DNA from: Marinobacter sp. JH2
GTDB lineage: Bacteria; Pseudomonadota; Gammaproteobacteria; Pseudomonadales; Oleiphilaceae
Assembly: GCF_004353225.1 (NCBI RefSeq)
Contig: NZ_CP037934.1
Span: forward strand, 3,472,001 to 3,536,000
DNA: 64,000 bases
Reading direction: 5' to 3'
Of the stretch, positions 55,699-64,000 are shown one piece after another. The notes below the pieces were generated by a model. That model saw nothing but the letters and a program-made list of their open reading frames with translations, had not been told where the DNA came from and did not search any database. The position numbers were made by a program, and so were the translations under genes. How positions within the stretch are numbered: position 1 is the stretch's first letter; each line of letters begins with the position of its first letter.

Positions 55699-56336
55699 AG
55701 GTTCTCCGTATCGGTATCGCTACCAGACAGTTCCAGTTGGTTCAGGCGGGCCTCGAGGCGTTCGGCGCGCAGGTTGAGGTCGTCGATGTCCTCAAAAGTG
55801 GCTTCCAATTCGCGGCGCCCAGGCAGGGCGCGGCTTTCTTCGTGCAAGTATTCTTCGATGTTGGCGTTCATGGTGTTGAACGCGTTCCGGCTCCACTTTA
55901 CGGCGTTGCGGATGCTTTTTCCCAGTAAGTGGGCGGGCACATCGCCAATATGCCGCGCCATTGCCGCTTCCCAATCGGGTTCCAACTGGTCCAAAGCGCG
56001 TTGCAGTTGATGCGCCAGCGCGGTGTCACCGGCCACCTGAAGCCGCTCGTCAGCGAAGACACGATCGTCGCCCAGTGCCAGGGCTGCAAATGCTACCGGT
56101 TTGCCGGAAATGCTGAGTACGGCTTGGTCATCCGGTTGGCTGCGCACCTGCACTTGGTCACCGACCCGGGCCAAGGTCCAGCTGGTTGCGAACGGGGCAG
56201 TGATGTTGAATTGCACGGGCCCGGCCAAAGCCCTCAATAAAGCATCACGACCGCTTGGGTCCAGTGTTAAAGCCTGGCTCAAGGCCGTCTCGACAATAGC
56301 GCTGGCCGCAGACAAGAGCGTAGGGCCGGGAAACAT
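55695..56336 (-). CDS. ubiJ: Ubiquinone biosynthesis accessory factor UbiJ (SCP2 domain)
   Basis: UbiJ is a lipid-binding accessory protein of the ubiquinone-making complex. The 213-residue protein has an N-terminal SCP2-like sterol-carrier fold ([40 protein letters not shown]) and a C-terminal helical, charged coiled coil ([20 protein letters not shown]). It sits between ubiE and ubiB with one-base and four-base overlaps, the usual order. Confidence 0.92.
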   Translation of the reverse strand: MFPGPTLLSAASAIVETALSQALTLDPSGRDALLRALAGPVQFNITAPFATSWTLARVGDQVQVRSQPDDQAVLSISGKPVAFAALALGDDRVFADERLQVAGDTALAHQLQRALDQLEPDWEAAMARHIGDVPAHLLGKSIRNAVKWSRNAFNTMNANIEEYLHEESRALPGRRELEATFEDIDDLNLRAERLEARLNQLELSGSDTDTENL

Positions 56337-57118
56337 CAGGGCTTGATTCCCACGTGAAGAGCGACAATGCCGCCGGTCATGTTGTAGTACTTGCAGTTCA
56401 CCAGTCCGGCATTTTCCATCATGCCCTTCAGCGTGTCCTGATCCGGGTGCATACGGATGGATTCCGCCAGATACTTGTAGCTTTCACTGTCACCGGCAAA
56501 CAACTGGCCCATCAGCGGCAACGCGCTGAACGAGTAGGTGTCGTAAGCTTTGCTCAGCAGCGGGTTGGCGGGCTTGGAGAACTCCAGAACCATCAATTTA
56601 CCACCGGGCTTAAGGGTGCGGGTCATATCGCGCAAGGCCTGATCTTTATCGGTCACATTACGCAGGCCGAAGGCGATGGATACGGCATTGAAGCTGTTGT
56701 CCGGGAACGGCAGGTGTTCGGCATCGGCCTGAACGTACTCGATGTTGCCGGCGTAGCCACGATCGGTTAGGCGGCTGCGGCCCACTTGCAACATGGACGC
56801 GTTAATGTCGGCCAGAACCACTTTGCCTGATGGGCCTACCAAATCGGAGAACTTCATGGTCAGGTCGCCGGTACCGCCGGCAATGTCGAGCACCTGATGG
56901 CCGGGGCGAACGCCGCTCAGCTCAATGGTGAAGCGTTTCCACAGACGGTGGATGCCCATAGACATCAAGTCGTTCATGAGGTCGTATTTGCCCGCGACGC
57001 TGTGGAAAACCTCGGCCACTTGGCTTGCTTTCTGGCTCTTCGGCACGTTTCGGAAACCGAAATGGGTCACTTCGTCCTGGCTGTTGCCGGGGGTGCCTGG
57101 CGTTTGCTGCTCGCTCAT
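56336..57118 (-). CDS. ubiE: Ubiquinone/menaquinone C-methyltransferase UbiE
   Basis: UbiE methylates C2 of the benzoquinol ring with SAM. The 260-residue protein shows the SAM motif [20 protein letters not shown], the family tags [20 protein letters not shown] and [16 protein letters not shown], and a C-terminal VALHVGIKP that is typical of the family. It heads the ubiE-ubiJ-ubiB set and is divergent from the PHA-granule-family gene. Confidence 0.97.
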   Translation of the reverse strand: MSEQQTPGTPGNSQDEVTHFGFRNVPKSQKASQVAEVFHSVAGKYDLMNDLMSMGIHRLWKRFTIELSGVRPGHQVLDIAGGTGDLTMKFSDLVGPSGKVVLADINASMLQVGRSRLTDRGYAGNIEYVQADAEHLPFPDNSFNAVSIAFGLRNVTDKDQALRDMTRTLKPGGKLMVLEFSKPANPLLSKAYDTYSFSALPLMGQLFAGDSESYKYLAESIRMHPDQDTLKGMMENAGLVNCKYYNMTGGIVALHVGIKP

Positions 57119-57234
57119 GGGAGATTGTCCTGTCAGAAACTGAATGCTGTATTCTAACCGTTGAGGTGTTGGCTACAAGTTTATTACCGGCTTACACTGT
57201 AAAACCGTTTCCAAATAGCTGAGAAAACTGATTC

Positions 57235-57513
57235 ATGTCTGTTATCGATATCCACCGTGCCCATGAACTGGACAAAGAACACGCTCGCGACGCAGCCGAA
57301 ACTCTGGCCAAAGACCTGTCGCAGAAATTTGATGTGAATTATCTGTGGGAAGGCGACCAGCTCAAGTTCAAGCGCAGTGGCGTGAAAGGTCAGCTCAACA
57401 TTGCGGAATCTGATTTGCACATTCACTTGGAATTAGGGCTGATGCTGCGGCCGTTTAAGTCCCGCATCGAGCAGGAAATTCACGCTCAGCTGGACCAGAT
57501 CACCAAAGCGTAA
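57235..57513 (+). CDS. Polyhydroxyalkanoic acid system family protein
   Basis: A 92-residue cytoplasmic protein of the PHA_gran_rgn family (VIDIHRAHELDKEHARDAAE, LAKDLSQKFDVNYLWEGD, LGLMLRPFKSRIEQEI). Members often lie close to PHA-synthesis genes in Pseudomonas; no PHA synthase or phasin is present in this window. The function is not proven. It is divergent from ubiE across 116 bases and converges on the FFLEELY gene. Confidence 0.85.
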   Translation: MSVIDIHRAHELDKEHARDAAETLAKDLSQKFDVNYLWEGDQLKFKRSGVKGQLNIAESDLHIHLELGLMLRPFKSRIEQEIHAQLDQITKA

Positions 57514-57519
57514 AGCAGA

Positions 57520-58269
57520 TTACAGGTCGCCTGACAGCGAGAAAGGCTCTGGGTGGCCTGCCAGTACATTTTCCATTACTTGTTGTTCCCGGCTGATCAA
57601 TCTTGCAATCAGCAGGTCCACCTTGTCCATTTTCCGAAACGCGGTATAGCCGCGGTGTATAAACCCGTGGAGGTCAGCCAGTTCGGCTCTTTCCGCTGCG
57701 CCTCGGGTCATTGACAGCAACCAGCCTAAGCTGCGGTTACGCACGTAGCGGTCCATCTGCTGGCCTGTGATTGAGACCAGTTCCAGCTGACGTTTTCGAA
57801 TCTCTAGTTGGCCGCTGGCGCGGTAACCTTCACACCAGTCTTTCGTGGTAATACTCGAGGTGTCTCGGCCATTTTGGTGAAACCACTCGGCCAACTCGAG
57901 ATCAAGGCTTTGGGTGACCAGATTCAGTTCCACCAACCCGGCAAAGGTGGCCAGCAGGTGGTCGGGCAGCCACTTCACCATCTTCGGGAAAATCCGGTCT
58001 ACGTTGTCGTCGCGGCGGGTCATGCCGGCCGGTGCGTAAAGGTCAGACAGCAGAAATTCCAGCCCGGTGTGGTAGCCCGGATGTTGATAAAGGTCTTGGT
58101 GAGTAGCTTTCAGACGTTCCGCTTGCCAATCCGCGAGTTGGACGGTGTCTTGTTGTAGCGGGTGGTTGGCTTTGAGCTGGCGGAAATCGTGGAATTCAAG
58201 CAGTAAGCGTTTAAGCCTGTGTGCATTTTTCGTCTGCACTTCGGTTGTGATCAGGCGGTCACGATACAT
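57520..58269 (-). CDS. FFLEELY-motif-like protein of unknown function
   Basis: A 249-residue, mostly helical protein without signal peptide. The segment LEFLLSDLYAPAGMTRRDDN (about 91-110) followed by IFPKMVKWLPDHLLATFAGL resembles the FFLEELY-motif proteins found near ubiE in Pseudomonas, though the motif itself is altered (FLLSDLY). No catalytic pattern is visible. It converges on the PHA-granule-family gene with six bases between. Confidence 0.65.
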   Translation of the reverse strand: MYRDRLITTEVQTKNAHRLKRLLLEFHDFRQLKANHPLQQDTVQLADWQAERLKATHQDLYQHPGYHTGLEFLLSDLYAPAGMTRRDDNVDRIFPKMVKWLPDHLLATFAGLVELNLVTQSLDLELAEWFHQNGRDTSSITTKDWCEGYRASGQLEIRKRQLELVSITGQQMDRYVRNRSLGWLLSMTRGAAERAELADLHGFIHRGYTAFRKMDKVDLLIARLISREQQVMENVLAGHPEPFSLSGDL

Positions 58270-58353
58270 GCCAGAGCTCCACTAGGCTGAACTTGAAGGC
58301 GCACAGTTTAGCGAAGCCTTGCCGCGGGCGCACCCGCAGCGTGTGGGCAAATG

Positions 58354-59277
58354 TCAGCCCTGGGCCGTGTTTGGGAGTGGTTCGAAGTTTGGCAGCCACT
58401 CAACGCTGTCGAGCGTGACAAAGTGGCTGGGAGCCTCGGTTTCGACAATGCGCATGGTGGTCGGGCTGTTTTTAGCGCTGGCCAGCATAGTGGTACGGTC
58501 GAGGATTCGGTCGGTGGCAGGAATCAGGAAAGTGCCGTAACGGATGTGCTGATACACAGAAAAGTCCGTCCGCTCCGCCCACTCGATGATGTCTTCAATG
58601 TTGCGCACAATTGTCAGGTGGTCTTTTGTTGCGCAGAACAGCTTGCTTAGCAGCTGGCGCTTTCGCGGGTTCATCTTGCCAAAAAAGGTTTGGCCGTAGG
58701 CCGATTGAGGTGCGCTGCCGATTAGCCGGACGATCCAAGGCCACATGCCATGGCTGACGGGTTCGAGCAGCGTTGTCACTAAGGGATGCAGTTTGCCTTG
58801 GGGAAGTACTGGTGCTTCCAATACAATTTCGATGTCTTCGTACAGCTCAGGCCATTGGCGGATAGCTTCCAAAATAACACCGCCGCCTCGGGAATGGCCA
58901 TGAATACGAATGTTCCGGGTCGTGGGAAGATTTTGCAACGCCTGATTCAGAATGCAGGCATCGTACTCAATGGTGCCTTCCAGATATTTGATGGGCACTT
59001 CCCATTCGGCTTTTTCGGGCGTCACGCCGTTCACTGGTATGTGATAGTTGCTACACGTCAGCAGAATGAGTTCTGTTGTTGGGGCATCGTAAGTTTGGGT
59101 GAAGTAACAGTGGTTCTCCAGAAAGCCGTGTACCCCAATGACAGTGTGCGTTGCAGCACTGCTGTGATTGCGAACCGATACCGCCCCTTTACCAACCCGA
59201 TATACTCGCCCGGAAAACATCTCGGAATAGGCGATGTCGATTGGTTTCAGCAGCTTGCGGATGTGACTGGCTTTCAT
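58354..59277 (-). CDS. Alpha/beta-hydrolase family protein
   Basis: A 307-residue soluble protein with THTVIGVHGFLENHCYF (oxyanion-hole region), the nucleophile elbow IHGHSRGGGVILEA (about 144-157) and a late histidine in APSHFVTLDSVEW. The first half has the usual fold spacing; an acid residue is likely in PATDRILDR. No signal peptide is visible. It is divergent from the WS/DGAT gene, so it could act in neutral-lipid turnover, which is an inference from position only. Confidence 0.75.
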   Translation of the reverse strand: MKASHIRKLLKPIDIAYSEMFSGRVYRVGKGAVSVRNHSSAATHTVIGVHGFLENHCYFTQTYDAPTTELILLTCSNYHIPVNGVTPEKAEWEVPIKYLEGTIEYDACILNQALQNLPTTRNIRIHGHSRGGGVILEAIRQWPELYEDIEIVLEAPVLPQGKLHPLVTTLLEPVSHGMWPWIVRLIGSAPQSAYGQTFFGKMNPRKRQLLSKLFCATKDHLTIVRNIEDIIEWAERTDFSVYQHIRYGTFLIPATDRILDRTTMLASAKNSPTTMRIVETEAPSHFVTLDSVEWLPNFEPLPNTAQG

Positions 59278-59374
59278 AGTTTGTTTCTCCCGGCACAGCT
59301 ACTTGTTGTTTGGTTCGTAGCTTGTGATCCAGTTGTATCGCGATTGTTCTATTTCTGGAGTGGCACGGTTGCCC

Positions 59375-59423
59375 ATACAAATGACGATTTTAGGCCAAGC
59401 GTGTGCTCAGATGTCGTTTGTAT
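59375..59423. promoter_or_regulatory. Inverted repeat between hydrolase and WS/DGAT genes
   Basis: ATACAAATGAC at 59375-59385 and GTCGTTTGTAT at 59413-59423 match in ten of eleven positions as inverted arms, 27 bases apart. A small ATCGC/GCGAT hairpin follows. It lies in the 304-base divergent intergenic region, about 100 bases from the hydrolase start; otherwise I see nothing else of note in this gap. Confidence 0.4.
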
Positions 59424-59581
59424 AACAATCGCACTAAGCGATAGGTTCAGTATAGAGTGAAAACGAAGAGTAACGTAACTTTTTGTAATTAGGGGAAGTG
59501 GTTGATATATGGAGACGATACCCTGACTCTGGCACAATGCAGAACTCGCAATAATAAGACAGCCATCGGGGAACTTCAGGT

Positions 59582-60967
59582 TTGAGCCAAGAGCAATCGC
59601 ATTTAATGCTGCCTTCGGATTCGGCCTGGCTGGCTTTGGAGCAGCCAGATAACCCCATGACCATCACCGTCATGCTCCGGGTTGAAGGTCTTACCGCAGC
59701 CCGCTTTCGAGAGTTTCTGAGCGTTTATTGGGTAGCCTGGGAGCGTTTTCGATACCGCCCTGTGTGGCGAGCCCCCGCTTGGTATTGGCAGGAAGATCCC
59801 ACCTTCAACCCTGCTCGTCATCTGGATATTGTGCAGGATCGATTTGACCCGGCTCAGTTAAAACACTGGGTGTCCGCCCGTTTGAATGATCCTGTGCCAT
59901 TGTATCGCCCGCTCTGGAAGTTCTGGCTCGCACCCCATGCCGAGGGTGGGGCTGCACTGCTGTTGCGAATTCATCATTGTTACGCCGATGGTCTGTCCCT
60001 TTTAGGTGTCTTCGACCAGTTGTGTCCATCCTCACCCAGACAATACCCGGCTCTATACGGCGCCCCGGAAGTGCCAAAGCTTGGTCAGTGGACGGAAACC
60101 GCACAGCAGTGGCTGGGTTTGATGCTGGCTCAGCTCGGTGCTGCACCTGCACCCCATGCGGGTACGAGTTCTGGTTCGGCTCAAAAACAGGTGGGCAAGG
60201 CTGTCCAGAGTGGTGCACGTTTGGTGCATAAGATCAGTGAATTTCTGATCGAGGAAGAAGAAACCCCGTCTGACCTCAAGCAACCGCTGCTTGGACGTCG
60301 TAGCTGCAGTTGGTCGGCACCGGTTGCTTTGGAACGCTTTCGAAAGATCGCGAAAAGTACCCATACAACCATTAACGATGTGTTATTGGCCTGCGTGGCC
60401 GCAGCTGTTCGCCCGAAGCTTGGCCTGACGCCGGAACAACTGAACGATTCGGTGTTGCATGCGGCGGTACCTGTGGATATTCGCGTTCAGATGCCAAAAG
60501 GCATCAAACCGGAGGATGGCGAACTCGGTAATTGCTTTGGTACAGTCTTCGTACCTTTGCCCGTTGACGGGGAAAGCGCGCTGGAGCGCTTGTTCCGCGT
60601 AAAACATGAAACCCGAAAGCTGAAAAAAAGCATTCAACCGGGACTTGCCTGGGGGCTAACGGCTTGCGCTCCTTTATTGCCGGAAGTTGGTAGAAAACCT
60701 CTGGCGGATTTGTTTTTCCGCAAAGCATCTGCGGTGGTATCCAACGTCCACGGCACGCCTGAAACTCGATACCTCGCCGGCTGCGCAATTAAAGAGCAGA
60801 TGTTTTGGGTGCCTCAGGCCGGCGATATCGGCTTGGGTGTGAGCGTGGTCAGTTATGCGGGTCAGGTGCAGTTTGGTGTGGTGGCCGATGAAGCCGTTTT
60901 GGCAGCGCCTGATGCTTTTTTAGAGGATTGTTTGTCTGAACTGGAGCAGTTTTCCAGTGAGTCGTAA
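59582..60967 (+). CDS. Wax ester synthase / diacylglycerol acyltransferase (WS/DGAT)
   Basis: WS/DGAT joins acyl-CoA to fatty alcohol or diacylglycerol to make wax esters or triacylglycerol storage lipid. The 461-residue protein has the catalytic HHxxxDG motif as HHCYADG (131-137), the PLW motif in YRPLWKFWL (108-116) and the NDVLLA motif in TTINDVLLACV. The N-terminal LPSDSAWLALEQPDNPM is the usual family start. A TTG start at 59582 is used, with GGGGAA about ten bases upstream; ATG 59606 is an alternative. Such enzymes are well known in Marinobacter and Alcanivorax. Confidence 0.92.
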   Translation: MSQEQSHLMLPSDSAWLALEQPDNPMTITVMLRVEGLTAARFREFLSVYWVAWERFRYRPVWRAPAWYWQEDPTFNPARHLDIVQDRFDPAQLKHWVSARLNDPVPLYRPLWKFWLAPHAEGGAALLLRIHHCYADGLSLLGVFDQLCPSSPRQYPALYGAPEVPKLGQWTETAQQWLGLMLAQLGAAPAPHAGTSSGSAQKQVGKAVQSGARLVHKISEFLIEEEETPSDLKQPLLGRRSCSWSAPVALERFRKIAKSTHTTINDVLLACVAAAVRPKLGLTPEQLNDSVLHAAVPVDIRVQMPKGIKPEDGELGNCFGTVFVPLPVDGESALERLFRVKHETRKLKKSIQPGLAWGLTACAPLLPEVGRKPLADLFFRKASAVVSNVHGTPETRYLAGCAIKEQMFWVPQAGDIGLGVSVVSYAGQVQFGVVADEAVLAAPDAFLEDCLSELEQFSSES

Positions 60968-61141
60968 GTCGAAAGTTCCATATTTAGTGCCTCCCAAATA
61001 AGCAGGCAACCTGCTCTCACGAACAATGTTTTCCCACTTTCCATTCCCTGACTATGGTCCTCAGGCGCGCAAATGTGCCTGGGGCTGTTGTTCTGTTCAA
61101 TGGCTCCTGATCCCAGATTTCAAACAATAACCGGGGGATGT

Positions 61142-62239
61142 ATGAACAATAAGATGAGAAAGTCAGGGTTGTTACTTGCGGTAGCTGTAGTGATGGGAGG
61201 GAGCGCAGGGGCTCAGGCCGCCGTTGAGATCTACAATCAGGATGGAACCGCTTTTTCCGCGGATGGTTATTTCAATGCTTTTTATGTGAATCGTGATGAC
61301 AAGGTCGGCGATGTTCGCAATTCCGACGTCAAAATGGGTTTTCTGCCCAACACCATCGGCTTCAACTTCAGTAAAGAAGTAGGGGATTTGACTCTTGGTG
61401 GCCGCTCTTCATTCTGGAGCACCATTAATGACAGTTTGCAGTCGCCTACCGACACCAGTATTGACGTGCGCCAGCTCTACGCCACGGTCGACGGTGACTT
61501 TGGTCAGGTGCTGATCGGTAAGGATTTCGGGTTGTATGCCCGTTCCAACATTTTCCTTGATGAATTACTGATGGGGTTTGGTTCTCCCGGCGCGGCGACG
61601 GGGGTCTCCTTCGGTAATATCCGCACCGGTTATCCCTATCCAAACCCTTCGGCGCAGATTACCTATCGGTCACCGGACTTGGGTGGCCTGAAGGTGGCTG
61701 CGGGTATCTTTGAACCGGCCAATACAACCGGCGCGGGCTCTGAACAATCGCTTCCTCGTTTTGAAGCAGAGGTTACCTACAGTGTTGATGTTGAAGGGCT
61801 GGCTCTGACCGGCTGGTTAAATGGTCGCCACCAGAGCTCAGAGAATGCAACAACGGAAATTGACAGTAAGGGCGTCGGTTATGGTCTAAAAGCAGCGGTA
61901 GCGGGTTTCTCGTTGACTGCGTCCGGTTTTAAATCGGAAGGGGATGTGCCGGTGTTGATCAGCGACTCTGTTCTGGCGTCAGAAGACGATGCGGATGGTT
62001 ACTTACTACAGGGTTCTTACTCTCTGGGTGCGAACCGGTTTGTGGTGTCTTATGGCGAAACAGATTCGGATCAGGGCGATTTTGACACCGAGAACACCTC
62101 GTTTGCCGTGTTCCACGACGTCAACAGCAACTTTAAACTGGTGGCCGAGTACAACCTGTTTGAGCAGAAAACCAAGTCATCGGATGTCACTGTCGTCGAT
62201 ACTGACACCCTGGCTGTGGGCGCGATTGTAACCTTCTAA
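61142..62239 (+). CDS. Gram-negative outer-membrane porin
   Basis: A 365-residue porin with a signal peptide ending GAQA before AVEIYNQDG, alternating beta-strand sequence throughout (YFNAFYVNRDD, LRQLYATVDG-like strands) and a C-terminal phenylalanine (LAVGAIVTF) required for outer-membrane assembly. It resembles the general (trimeric) porins. Strand LTLGGRSSFWSTIND and the conserved IDVRQLYATVDGDFGQVLIG are visible. GGGGG lies five to nine bases before ATG 61142. It is probably a single-gene unit. Confidence 0.9.
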   Translation: MNNKMRKSGLLLAVAVVMGGSAGAQAAVEIYNQDGTAFSADGYFNAFYVNRDDKVGDVRNSDVKMGFLPNTIGFNFSKEVGDLTLGGRSSFWSTINDSLQSPTDTSIDVRQLYATVDGDFGQVLIGKDFGLYARSNIFLDELLMGFGSPGAATGVSFGNIRTGYPYPNPSAQITYRSPDLGGLKVAAGIFEPANTTGAGSEQSLPRFEAEVTYSVDVEGLALTGWLNGRHQSSENATTEIDSKGVGYGLKAAVAGFSLTASGFKSEGDVPVLISDSVLASEDDADGYLLQGSYSLGANRFVVSYGETDSDQGDFDTENTSFAVFHDVNSNFKLVAEYNLFEQKTKSSDVTVVDTDTLAVGAIVTF

Positions 62240-62247
62240 TCTGCCCA

Positions 62248-62271
62248 GCCGGTGCCCGTTCTGGCACCGGC
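62248..62271 (+). terminator. Hairpin after the porin gene
   Basis: GCCGGTGCC and GGCACCGGC are perfect 9-base arms around a 6-base loop, eight bases after the porin stop. No T run follows, so it may be a stability hairpin or a factor-dependent stop. Confidence 0.55.
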
Positions 62272-62334
62272 ACCCGCCTGTTATTCCGACTAAAGTGCCG
62301 GTTTTCTTGTGCCGAAATTAGGCTGTGTCACCGG

Positions 62335-62364
62335 CCATTGATTTATGAGGTTAATAATCAATGG
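62335..62364. promoter_or_regulatory. Palindrome upstream of the NosP-like gene
   Basis: CCATTGATT and AATCAATGG are perfect 9-base arms around 12 bases. The arms contain TTGAT and ATCAA, but 16 bases separate them, not the four expected of an FNR/DNR site. It lies about 110 bases upstream of the FIST gene. Confidence 0.45.
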
Positions 62365-62471
62365 GTTATCACCGTTTTGGCGAGCCAATAAAAAGCACTG
62401 AAGTCGAATTCCTCTGTTCTGACAACGGCGTAGAATCGGAGCAATCTCCCCGTTGCCCAAGGGCCCTTTCA

Positions 62472-63632
62472 ATGCACGCAGACAATCAGGAACCAGCGGT
62501 CCGAACCGCCAGCGTTAGCATACGGGAACCAGAACTTGCCGCTGCGCACCTTGCCGAGCAGCTTCAACATGAAAACCTCGGATGCGTGCTGTTCTTTTGC
62601 TCTGTTGAATTTGACCTGGAACGCCTTGGGCCTGCGATTCAAGCGGCGTTTCCTAATGCGCGAGTCTACGGCTGTACGTCTGCGGGAGAGATCACCGAGC
62701 AGGGGTATGACCGGGGTTGCATCAGCGCGCTGGGTTTTGATGCTCGCTACTTTGCCATTGATTGCGCGCTGATCGATGAATTTGACGGCTTCACGCTGCA
62801 GAACGCACAAAGTGTGATTGACCGGTTGCTAAATACTTGTCGTGACGCCCGCTTGGCGCCCGTAAAAGGCAATACCTTCGCGATAACCATGCTTGATGGC
62901 CTTTCGAGTCGGGAAGAGCTTGTTCTGGCAACCCTGAATGCGGCTTTGGGTTCGATACCCCAGTTCGGTGGTTCTGCCGGAGACGATGAGCGTCTGGCCG
63001 GTACCCATGTCTTTTTCGACGGACGCTTTCACAGCAGTGCGGCGACGGTGATGCTGGTGAATACACCGCTGGATTTTCGAGTGTTTTCGACGCACCACAT
63101 GCAGGAACAGGCGGATAAGCTTGTGGTAACCCGAGCTTGTCCAGAGACGCGTACCGTCTTTGAGTTGAACGCGGAGCCTGCTGCAGAGGTATACGCCCGC
63201 ACTGTCGGTGTTCCCGTTGCCCAACTGGACCGGGAGGTTTTTGCATTGCAGCCCTTGGGGGTAAAAGTCGGGGGTAATTATTTTGTCCGTTCGATACAGC
63301 GGGTGAACCCTGATGGCAGTCTCACGTTTTATTGTGCGGTTGAGACCGGCATTGTGATGACCGCCATGAATCCGGGGTCTTTGCTTGAGAGTGTGCGGGC
63401 GCAGCTTGATGCCTCCGAGCGGGTGGTCGGTAAGCCTTTGGTGACTCTTGCCTGTGATTGTTTTTTACGGCGTTTGGAAGCCGAGCTGACCGAGCAATCG
63501 GATGCCGTCTCGGCGTTTCTGAGGGAACATAAGGTGGTCGGTTTTAACTCCTACGGGGAGCAGTTCAACGGAATGCACATAAACCAGACTTTTACGGGGG
63601 TGGTCATTGGTCAGCCTGACTTCCCCGGCTAG
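62472..63632 (+). CDS. FIST-domain protein, NosP-like nitric-oxide sensor candidate
   Basis: A 386-residue cytoplasmic protein with FIST_N (ARVYGCTSAGEITEQGYDRG, about 58-77, then FAITMLDGLSSREELVL) and FIST_C (VVGKPLVTLACDCFLRRLEA, FNSYGEQFNGMHINQTFTGV) domains over its whole length. In P. aeruginosa, NosP is a heme-binding FIST protein that senses nitric oxide and controls the kinase NahK encoded just downstream. Here too a kinase-like gene starts one base after the stop. ATG 62472 follows AAGGG at about nine bases. Heme binding is inferred from the family and order, not shown. Confidence 0.82.
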   Translation: MHADNQEPAVRTASVSIREPELAAAHLAEQLQHENLGCVLFFCSVEFDLERLGPAIQAAFPNARVYGCTSAGEITEQGYDRGCISALGFDARYFAIDCALIDEFDGFTLQNAQSVIDRLLNTCRDARLAPVKGNTFAITMLDGLSSREELVLATLNAALGSIPQFGGSAGDDERLAGTHVFFDGRFHSSAATVMLVNTPLDFRVFSTHHMQEQADKLVVTRACPETRTVFELNAEPAAEVYARTVGVPVAQLDREVFALQPLGVKVGGNYFVRSIQRVNPDGSLTFYCAVETGIVMTAMNPGSLLESVRAQLDASERVVGKPLVTLACDCFLRRLEAELTEQSDAVSAFLREHKVVGFNSYGEQFNGMHINQTFTGVVIGQPDFPG

Positions 63633-63633
63633 T

Positions 63634-64000
63634 ATGAACGGGCAGCCCCTGCCGGATGATAAAGACCGCCGGATTGCGGAGTTGGAAGCGGAGAATCAGC
63701 GGCTTCGAAGTATCCGGGATGCCCTGATTGTTCGCGTGGAATCCGGTGCCGGACATAAGCCTGCGCCCTATGCGGCGTTTGAACATTCGGTCATTCTTGC
63801 CGAGCAGGTACGGGAACGCACCGAAGCCCTGAATCTGGCCATGGATGAGCTTAAAGCGAGTCATAAAGCGCTGAGCCGGGCTCGGGAAGAGGATGAAACC
63901 TCGAGGCAGAGGCTGAGCGATGCCATTGAGAACATCGCTGATGGCTTCGTACTGTTTGACTGTGATCATCGTCTGATTCAAACCAACAGCCGTTTCCGGA
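63634..64000 (+). CDS. Sensor histidine kinase, NahK/ErcS'-like (partial, cut by window end)
   Basis: The first 122 residues of a longer protein whose C-terminus lies beyond the window. It has a short helical start (DKDRRIAELEAENQRLRSIR), a long coiled coil (EQVRERTEALNLAMDELKAS) and the start of a PAS domain (IENIADGFVLFDCDHRLIQT). No membrane helix is seen so far, so it should be soluble. Kinase and receiver domains are not in view; the identification rests on the N-terminal pattern and on its place one base after the FIST gene. Confidence 0.7.
   Translation, partial: MNGQPLPDDKDRRIAELEAENQRLRSIRDALIVRVESGAGHKPAPYAAFEHSVILAEQVRERTEALNLAMDELKASHKALSRAREEDETSRQRLSDAIENIADGFVLFDCDHRLIQTNSRFR

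Noticed and set aside
54565..56010. A 481-codon open frame on the plus strand opposite ubiB and ubiJ
   Set aside because: It is antisense to two clear ubi genes with intact motifs, and its translation has no recognisable domain. High GC at third positions explains the long open frame.
61001..61015. AGCAGG/CCTGCT hairpin after the WS/DGAT gene as a terminator
   Set aside because: The stem is short with a 3-base loop and no T run follows.

Overview
This window looks like a stretch of the main chromosome of a marine, hydrocarbon- or lipid-using gammaproteobacterium, most likely Marinobacter or a close relative. The reasons are moderate-to-high GC, protein families and gene order shared with Pseudomonas (aroQ-accB-accC-prmA-DUF3426-dusB-fis-purH-purD; ubiE-ubiJ-ubiB with hisI-hisE-tatABC; zapA with 6S RNA and 5-FCL; ygfB-pepP-ubiH-ubiI), a wax ester synthase/diacylglycerol acyltransferase, a Pseudomonas-type 532-residue isocitrate lyase and a NosP/NahK-like pair. 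The genus is inferred from gene content only. I see no rRNA, tRNA, CRISPR array, prophage or insertion sequence.

Layout. 0-10 kb: an acyltransferase-3 membrane protein, a cytoplasmic GH84-type glycosidase, a SIMPL protein, a ChaN-like lipoprotein, a ribbon-helix-helix regulator with a nearby palindrome, a SulP anion transporter followed by a CASTOR/POLLUX-type ion channel, and aceA with a strong terminator. 10-21 kb: an SLC13-type permease, a TetR regulator divergent from an RND efflux pump (MFP and permease, no outer-membrane gene) with an AcrR-like operator between them, a structured repeat element, an EgtB/SenA-like sulfoxide synthase homologue, a CPA2 antiporter and a lipoprotein hydrolase. 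21-30.4 kb: the long minus-strand housekeeping block from aroQ down to purD. 30.6-35.5 kb: a c-di-GMP pair, with a multi-receiver diguanylate cyclase divergent from a LapD-like receptor whose GGDEF and EAL motifs are both degenerate, plus a DUF2333 gene. 35.5-40 kb: ppa, an acyl-CoA dehydrogenase, rpiA, ilvA and a second copy of the structured repeat.

40-50 kb: a small exported peptide, then 5-FCL, 6S RNA, zapA and a ZapB-like coiled-coil gene. A four-gene zinc-type module follows (FtsX-like ABC permease, ATPase, DUF3299, His-rich DUF2796/ZrgA-like protein). The DUF2796 gene has a perfect Zur-box-like palindrome just upstream. This module lies between two clusters that are usually close neighbours in related bacteria. 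Next come ygfB-pepP-ubiH-ubiI and a DUF808 protein. 50.5-57 kb: a minus-strand run ubiE-ubiJ-ubiB-DUF1643-hisI-hisE-tatA-tatB-tatC-rsmE that joins ubiquinone synthesis, histidine synthesis and Tat export. 57-64 kb: a PHA-granule-family protein, a FFLEELY-motif protein, a hydrolase divergent from a WS/DGAT, a porin, and a FIST-domain (NosP-like) gene followed at once by the start of a histidine kinase that runs off the window.

The observations most worth following are the two copies of a repeat with a conserved core but different palindromic arms (17185-17294 and 39916-40012), the Zur-linked zinc module, the NosP/NahK-like pair, the RND permease with Asn in place of one proton-relay Asp, and several palindromes in promoter regions with no assigned binding protein.
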